From NCBI GenBank assembly GCA_913052275.1, contig CAJXDX010000061.1, forward strand, positions 1-9,495: a DNA stretch of 9,495 nt, in the 5' to 3' direction. The stretch is from an uncultured Pseudomonadota bacterium. Lineage in GTDB: Bacteria > SAR324 > NAC60-12. Of the stretch, positions 6,987-9,495 are shown in pieces (position 1 is the stretch's first letter; each line of letters begins with the position of its first letter). The notes beneath the pieces were generated by a model. That model made no database searches, was not told where the DNA came from, and saw nothing but the letters and a program-made list of their open reading frames with translations. The position numbers and the translations under genes are program-made.

Positions 6987-7899
6987 TAAGCCCAAGGGTT
7001 GGACATCATTCGATGTAGTTCGTTTAATTAAACGGAAATTCAAAGAAAACAAGGTTGGACATCTTGGCACTTTAGACCCGATGGCAACAGGTGTTTTGCC
7101 TGTATTTTTAGGCAAAGCCACTCGCCTGATTCCACTTTTCAATGAATCAGATAAAACCTACCGTGCAGTATGTAAATTTGGTGAATCAACAGATACATTT
7201 GATGCAGAAGGTTCTGTAACAAATATCAGTGACACCAGATACTTAAATCCTGAAAAAATTAAACACTCAGTCAAATTCTTTCAGGGTGAGCAGTTACAAA
7301 AAACACCTGCATTTTCAGCCATAAAAATCAACGGGACTCCTGCTTATAAATTAGCAAGGCAAGGCCTGAAAATTCCAAACAAAACAAGGTCTGTTATATT
7401 TCATGAGTTGGTTGTTGAATCCATTGATTTACCTTATGTGCAAATACGGGTTCATTGTTCAAAAGGAACATACATCCGTTCCTTTGCTAATGATTTAGGA
7501 CATTTATTGAAAGTTGGAGCACACCTTACTTCTCTGGAAAGGTTAGCCTGTGGGAAATGGTTCCGTACTGATAATTCTGTCTCTGTAGAGAAACTGGAAA
7601 AAATGGAAATGGGAAACAAAATACCTTGGATTAATCCAATAGAAATTTTAAATCACTTTTACACGTTTGCAGCAAATTCCAGGATGGTTGCCAATATAAA
7701 AAATGGACGAGCCGTTCAAGTTTCGGAGATGACAAGTATAGATGAAAATTTGGAGAAGAAAGAAAAAATATTCTTTACACAAGAAAATACTCCCAAGCAG
7801 GCCAAAGTTACTGACTCCAGCCAAAATTTAGTTGCGATAGGTCAAATTATATGGGAGAATGATATGAATTTTTTTAAACCGTCAAAAGTTTTCATATAG
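6967..7899 (+). CDS. truB: tRNA pseudouridine(55) synthase TruB
   Basis: TruB isomerises U55 in the T-arm of tRNAs to pseudouridine and also acts as a tRNA-folding chaperone. Motifs in the 310 aa product are INIDKPKGWTSFDVV (4-18), the catalytic loop GHLGTLDPMATGVLP (31-45) with nucleophile Asp37, KTYRA with the active-site Tyr65, FGESTDTFDAEG (71-82), TPAFSAIKINGTPAYKLARQG (113-133) and CSKGTYIRSFANDLG (164-178) with Arg171. A C-terminal TruB/PUA-like region follows (KNGRAVQV at 245-252, ending KPSKVFI). No usual start codon precedes TTG 6967 in frame back to the stop at 6928. An AAAGAG run four bp upstream can serve as its SD, giving MRIINIDKPKG. The frame may instead have lost an N-terminal extension that begins at ATG 6945. 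It lies 52 bp after rbfA. The ribF and nrnA genes often found near truB are absent, and rpsO follows after 17 bp. Confidence 0.96.
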   Translation: MRIINIDKPKGWTSFDVVRLIKRKFKENKVGHLGTLDPMATGVLPVFLGKATRLIPLFNESDKTYRAVCKFGESTDTFDAEGSVTNISDTRYLNPEKIKHSVKFFQGEQLQKTPAFSAIKINGTPAYKLARQGLKIPNKTRSVIFHELVVESIDLPYVQIRVHCSKGTYIRSFANDLGHLLKVGAHLTSLERLACGKWFRTDNSVSVEKLEKMEMGNKIPWINPIEILNHFYTFAANSRMVANIKNGRAVQVSEMTSIDENLEKKEKIFFTQENTPKQAKVTDSSQNLVAIGQIIWENDMNFFKPSKVFI

Positions 7900-7903
7900 A
7901 GGA
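7898..7903 (+). promoter_or_regulatory. rpsO ribosome binding site overlapping the truB stop
   Basis: AGAGGA overlaps the last two bases of the truB TAG stop (7897-7899) and lies 13 bp before ATG 7917, longer than optimal. A TAG immediately upstream of that ATG (7914-7916) rules out an upstream in-frame start. The overlap suggests translational coupling to truB. Confidence 0.5.
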
Positions 7904-7916
7904 TTAAAAACTGTAG

Positions 7917-8186
7917 ATGCTAACAAAAAAAAGAAAGGTTGAAATTGTAAAAAAATTCGGCAAAAACACTGCCGATACCGGTTCTACTGAAGTACAGGTC
8001 GCACTATTAACTGAAAGAATTAATTCATTGACTGATCATTTGCGAAAACAGCCAACTGACTTTAGTTCCAGGCGTGGACTTTTAAAACTGATAGGACAGA
8101 GAAGAAATTTCATGAATTATCTAAAAAAAATAAATAGTGAGAGTCATGCTACTGTTTCTAAACAGCTTAAAATTCGCCTCAAGTGA
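7917..8186 (+). CDS. rpsO: 30S ribosomal protein S15
   Basis: S15 is a primary binder of the 16S rRNA central domain (three-way junction h20-h21-h22) and nucleates platform assembly. The 89 aa length is standard. Conserved segments are DTGSTEVQVALLTERIN (20-36), SSRRGLLKLIGQRR (50-63) and NYLKK (67-71). The h22-contacting positions known from E. coli, His41, Asp48 and Ser51, are kept, while the adjacent histidines of the usual HKKDHHS stretch are replaced (QPTDFSS, 45-51). The C-terminal helix is diverged (INSESHATVSKQLKIRLK). The start is fixed by an upstream in-frame TAG and by family length. In E. coli S15 represses its own mRNA through a pseudoknot; no equivalent is evident in the 17-bp gap here. 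It is the last gene before a strong hairpin terminator, with pnp downstream, the order seen in many bacteria. Confidence 0.97.
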   Translation: MLTKKRKVEIVKKFGKNTADTGSTEVQVALLTERINSLTDHLRKQPTDFSSRRGLLKLIGQRRNFMNYLKKINSESHATVSKQLKIRLK

Positions 8187-8194
8187 ACCACGTC

Positions 8195-8275
8195 AAGCAT
8201 CACAGAAGACATAACCAAATGGGATTGTCTTCTATAAACTCAGCATTATTCTGCTGATGCTTCATTTTTTCTTTT
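8195..8275 (+). terminator. Intrinsic terminator after rpsO, composite hairpin plus T-tract
   Basis: Nine bp after the rpsO stop, AAGCATCA (8195-8202) pairs with TGATGCTT (8255-8262) as the closing stem. Inside it AGAAGACA (8204-8211) pairs with TGTCTTCT (8226-8233), and TCAGCA (8240-8245) can pair with TGCTGA (8252-8257). The last hairpin shares three bases with the closing stem, so either the two compete or a three-way junction forms with a shortened AAGCAT/ATGCTT stem. The closing stem ends two bases before T6-C-T4 (8265-8275), as expected for Rho-independent termination. It should end the rimP-rpsO transcript, or attenuate read-through into pnp. Confidence 0.78.
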
Positions 8276-8324
8276 CAATCCCTTCGTGTTTTTTAATACA
8301 CATTCTGCATCCCCTCTTTAAGCT

Positions 8325-8464
8325 TTCCGTAAATAGGTTTAATCAAGATATAAGTTTTACTCTTGAAAATTTCTATGGAATTTCAGGTTTGCTCTTGCTT
8401 AACCGAAGTTAAAGTGTGTTATTGCGATTTACAGAATAATGAGAACTTTTACGGAATTTAAACC
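8325..8464. repeat. Two crossing inverted-repeat pairs in the pnp leader
   Basis: TTCCGTAAA (8325-8333) is the exact reverse complement of TTTACGGAA (8448-8456). GGTTTAA (8336-8342) is the exact reverse complement of TTAAACC (8458-8464). The arms run A, B, A', B', so the two helices cross: they could form only a pseudoknot or mutually exclusive folds, not one nested stem. The second pair is AT-rich and could be chance. Confidence 0.45.
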
Positions 8465-8492
8465 ATTTTGAATCAAATGAACGAGGAATATC

Positions 8493-8497
8493 AGGAG
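8493..8497 (+). promoter_or_regulatory. Ribosome binding site of pnp
   Basis: AGGAG lies four bp before ATG 8502. It is the best-formed SD in the window and supports this start for pnp. Confidence 0.8.
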
Positions 8498-8501
8498 AAA
8501 G

Positions 8502-9495
8502 ATGAAATCAGTTGAAAGAGAATTTGGAACAGCAACTTTTAAGCTGGAAACAGGAAGAATGGCCAAACAGGCAAACGGGTCTGTATTAGTAACGTATGGT
8601 GACACAGTTGTACTTGTTGCTGCAACTGCAGAAAAAGGATCAGGGAGTGGCTCAGATTTTTTCCCACTATCAGTATTTTATGTAGAAAAAGCTTATGCCT
8701 CAGGTAGAATCCCCGGAGGATTTCTAAAACGTGAGTCTAGACTGTCAGATCATGAAACTTTAATTTCCCGAATTATTGACCGCCCTCTTAGACCATCCTT
8801 TGAAGAGAATTATCTGGCTGACACATTAATTTTGGCAACAGTCCTTAGTCACGATATGGTACACCCATCTGATGTTGCTGCAATGAATGGAGCATCAGCT
8901 GCTTTGGCAATTTCGGACATTCCATTTCATAATCCTATTGGGGGTGTAAGAGTTGGTCGTATCGATGAGGTTCTTACAATTAACCCTAGTCCAGAAATGC
9001 TTGAAAAGAGCGACCTAAATATTTTTATGGCTGCATCTAAAGACGCCATACTGATGGTTGAAGGGGAGGCAAATAATATCAGTGAATCTGTAATGCTGGA
9101 TGCACTCTGGTACGGTCATGAACAAATCCAGCCTATTATTGCCATGCAGGAAGAATTAATGCAGAGTGTTGGAAAGAAAAAACGTAATGTAGAAGCACCT
9201 GAAACAGATACTGAACTAAAAAATAAAATCGAGGCAGTTGCACCTGAACGTTTGCGCAAGGCCTTGAGCATAAAAGATAAGCAGAAGCGCTATGAGAGTT
9301 TGGATACATTACATGATGAAATGAGTATTGAAATTCTTGGAGATGAGCCTGAAAGTGATACCGTTAAAGAGTTCAGTCAAATTTTTTCAGATATCAAAAA
9401 AGAAGAAATGCGTTCACGGTTGATTAATGAAAATATTCGTATCGACGGACGTAAACCTGAAGAAATCAGACCTATAACATGTGAAACAAAAGTTT
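8502..9495 (+). CDS. pnp: Polyribonucleotide nucleotidyltransferase (PNPase), N-terminal part; runs off right edge
   Basis: PNPase is a trimeric 3'-5' phosphorolytic exoribonuclease that can also add tails, and a core RNA-decay enzyme. The frame is open from ATG 8502 to the window end (331 codons plus one base), a little under half the usual length of about 700 aa. The first RNase PH domain is recognisable from FGTATFKLETGRMAKQANGS (8-27), GDTVVLVAA (33-41), DFFPLSV (52-58), EKAYASGRIPGGFLKRE (62-78), LISRIIDRPLRPSF (87-100), NGASAALAISDIPF (129-142) and MVEGEAN (185-191). The all-helical domain spans about 235-310, and the second RNase PH domain begins at RIDGRKPEEIRPI (313-325). The RNA-contacting FFRR loop of E. 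coli is FLKR here (74-77), followed by ESRLSD instead of the usual EGRPSE. The catalytic second RNase PH half, KH and S1 domains lie outside the window. A good SD precedes the start. It probably has its own promoter, since a terminator separates it from rpsO. Confidence 0.97.
   Translation, partial: MKSVEREFGTATFKLETGRMAKQANGSVLVTYGDTVVLVAATAEKGSGSGSDFFPLSVFYVEKAYASGRIPGGFLKRESRLSDHETLISRIIDRPLRPSFEENYLADTLILATVLSHDMVHPSDVAAMNGASAALAISDIPFHNPIGGVRVGRIDEVLTINPSPEMLEKSDLNIFMAASKDAILMVEGEANNISESVMLDALWYGHEQIQPIIAMQEELMQSVGKKKRNVEAPETDTELKNKIEAVAPERLRKALSIKDKQKRYESLDTLHDEMSIEILGDEPESDTVKEFSQIFSDIKKEEMRSRLINENIRIDGRKPEEIRPITCETKV

Larger units (their letters stand above)
8276..8501 (+). promoter_or_regulatory. 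Non-coding pnp leader / presumed promoter region
   Basis: I find no gene in these 226 bp between the rpsO terminator and pnp. They presumably hold the pnp promoter and 5' leader. No clean -35/-10 pair is visible; the best -10-like strings are TATAAG (8349-8354) and AATAAT (8435-8440), neither with a good -35 at normal spacing. Local hairpins include an imperfect AT-rich stem at 8364-8385 (nine pairs, one bulge, TAT loop) and a stem at 8398-8414 with a CGAA loop (8404-8407) and one bulged A. In E. coli the pnp leader is a structured target of RNase III and PNPase autoregulation; a similar role here is inference. Confidence 0.5.

Noticed and set aside
8363..8391. TTGAAA as a -35 box for pnp
   Set aside because: No -10-like hexamer lies 16-18 bp downstream.
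1..9495. Search for a previously undescribed multi-gene system, mobile element, CRISPR array or tRNA
   Set aside because: All long frames on the + strand belong to known conserved families in a standard order; no terminal repeats, spaced direct repeats, cloverleaf or transposase/integrase motifs were seen.

Overview
This window is an AT-rich stretch of a bacterial chromosome. Everything recognisable in it is on the + strand. Its core is the conserved transcription/translation/RNA-processing cluster rimP-nusA-infB-rbfA-truB-rpsO-pnp. Ahead of it lie the 3' end of a Deg/HtrA-type serine protease with PDZ domains and a complete isoprenyl diphosphate synthase. The PDZ-Deg protease, bacterial IF2, RimP and PNPase point to a bacterium, probably Gram-negative. 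I cannot place it further from sequence alone. A lineage outside the well-studied proteobacteria and firmicutes (for example Leptospira-like spirochaetes or deltaproteobacterial/SAR324-like groups) is only a guess. Three of the seven genes whose starts lie in the window appear to begin with TTG.

Layout. 1-638: C-terminal part of the Deg protease, open to the left edge. 665-1759: polyprenyl (probably geranylgeranyl) diphosphate synthase. 1760-1857: short gap without a terminator or a convincing promoter. 1858-8186: rimP, nusA, infB, rbfA, truB and rpsO with gaps of 9 to 56 bp, most likely one transcript. 8195-8275: composite hairpin plus T-tract that should terminate after rpsO. 8276-8501: about 225 bp non-coding pnp leader with crossing inverted repeats. 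8502-9495: 5' third to half of pnp, running off the right edge.

How the genes work together. NusA controls RNA polymerase pausing, termination and antitermination. RimP and RbfA mature the 30S subunit, S15 is a primary 16S rRNA binder of the 30S platform, IF2 brings initiator tRNA to the 30S, TruB makes pseudouridine 55 in tRNA, and PNPase degrades and processes RNA. The genes ylxR, ribF and nrnA, which often interrupt this cluster elsewhere, are absent here.

I see no mobile element, CRISPR array, tRNA or rRNA, and no new multi-gene system; this is ordinary housekeeping DNA. The points most worth a second look are the structured rpsO-pnp intergenic region, an out-of-frame ATG just before truB that hints at a 1-nt indel or an alternative start, the SD-on-start-codon arrangement at infB, and the acidic tail that takes the place of a longer C-terminal region in NusA.
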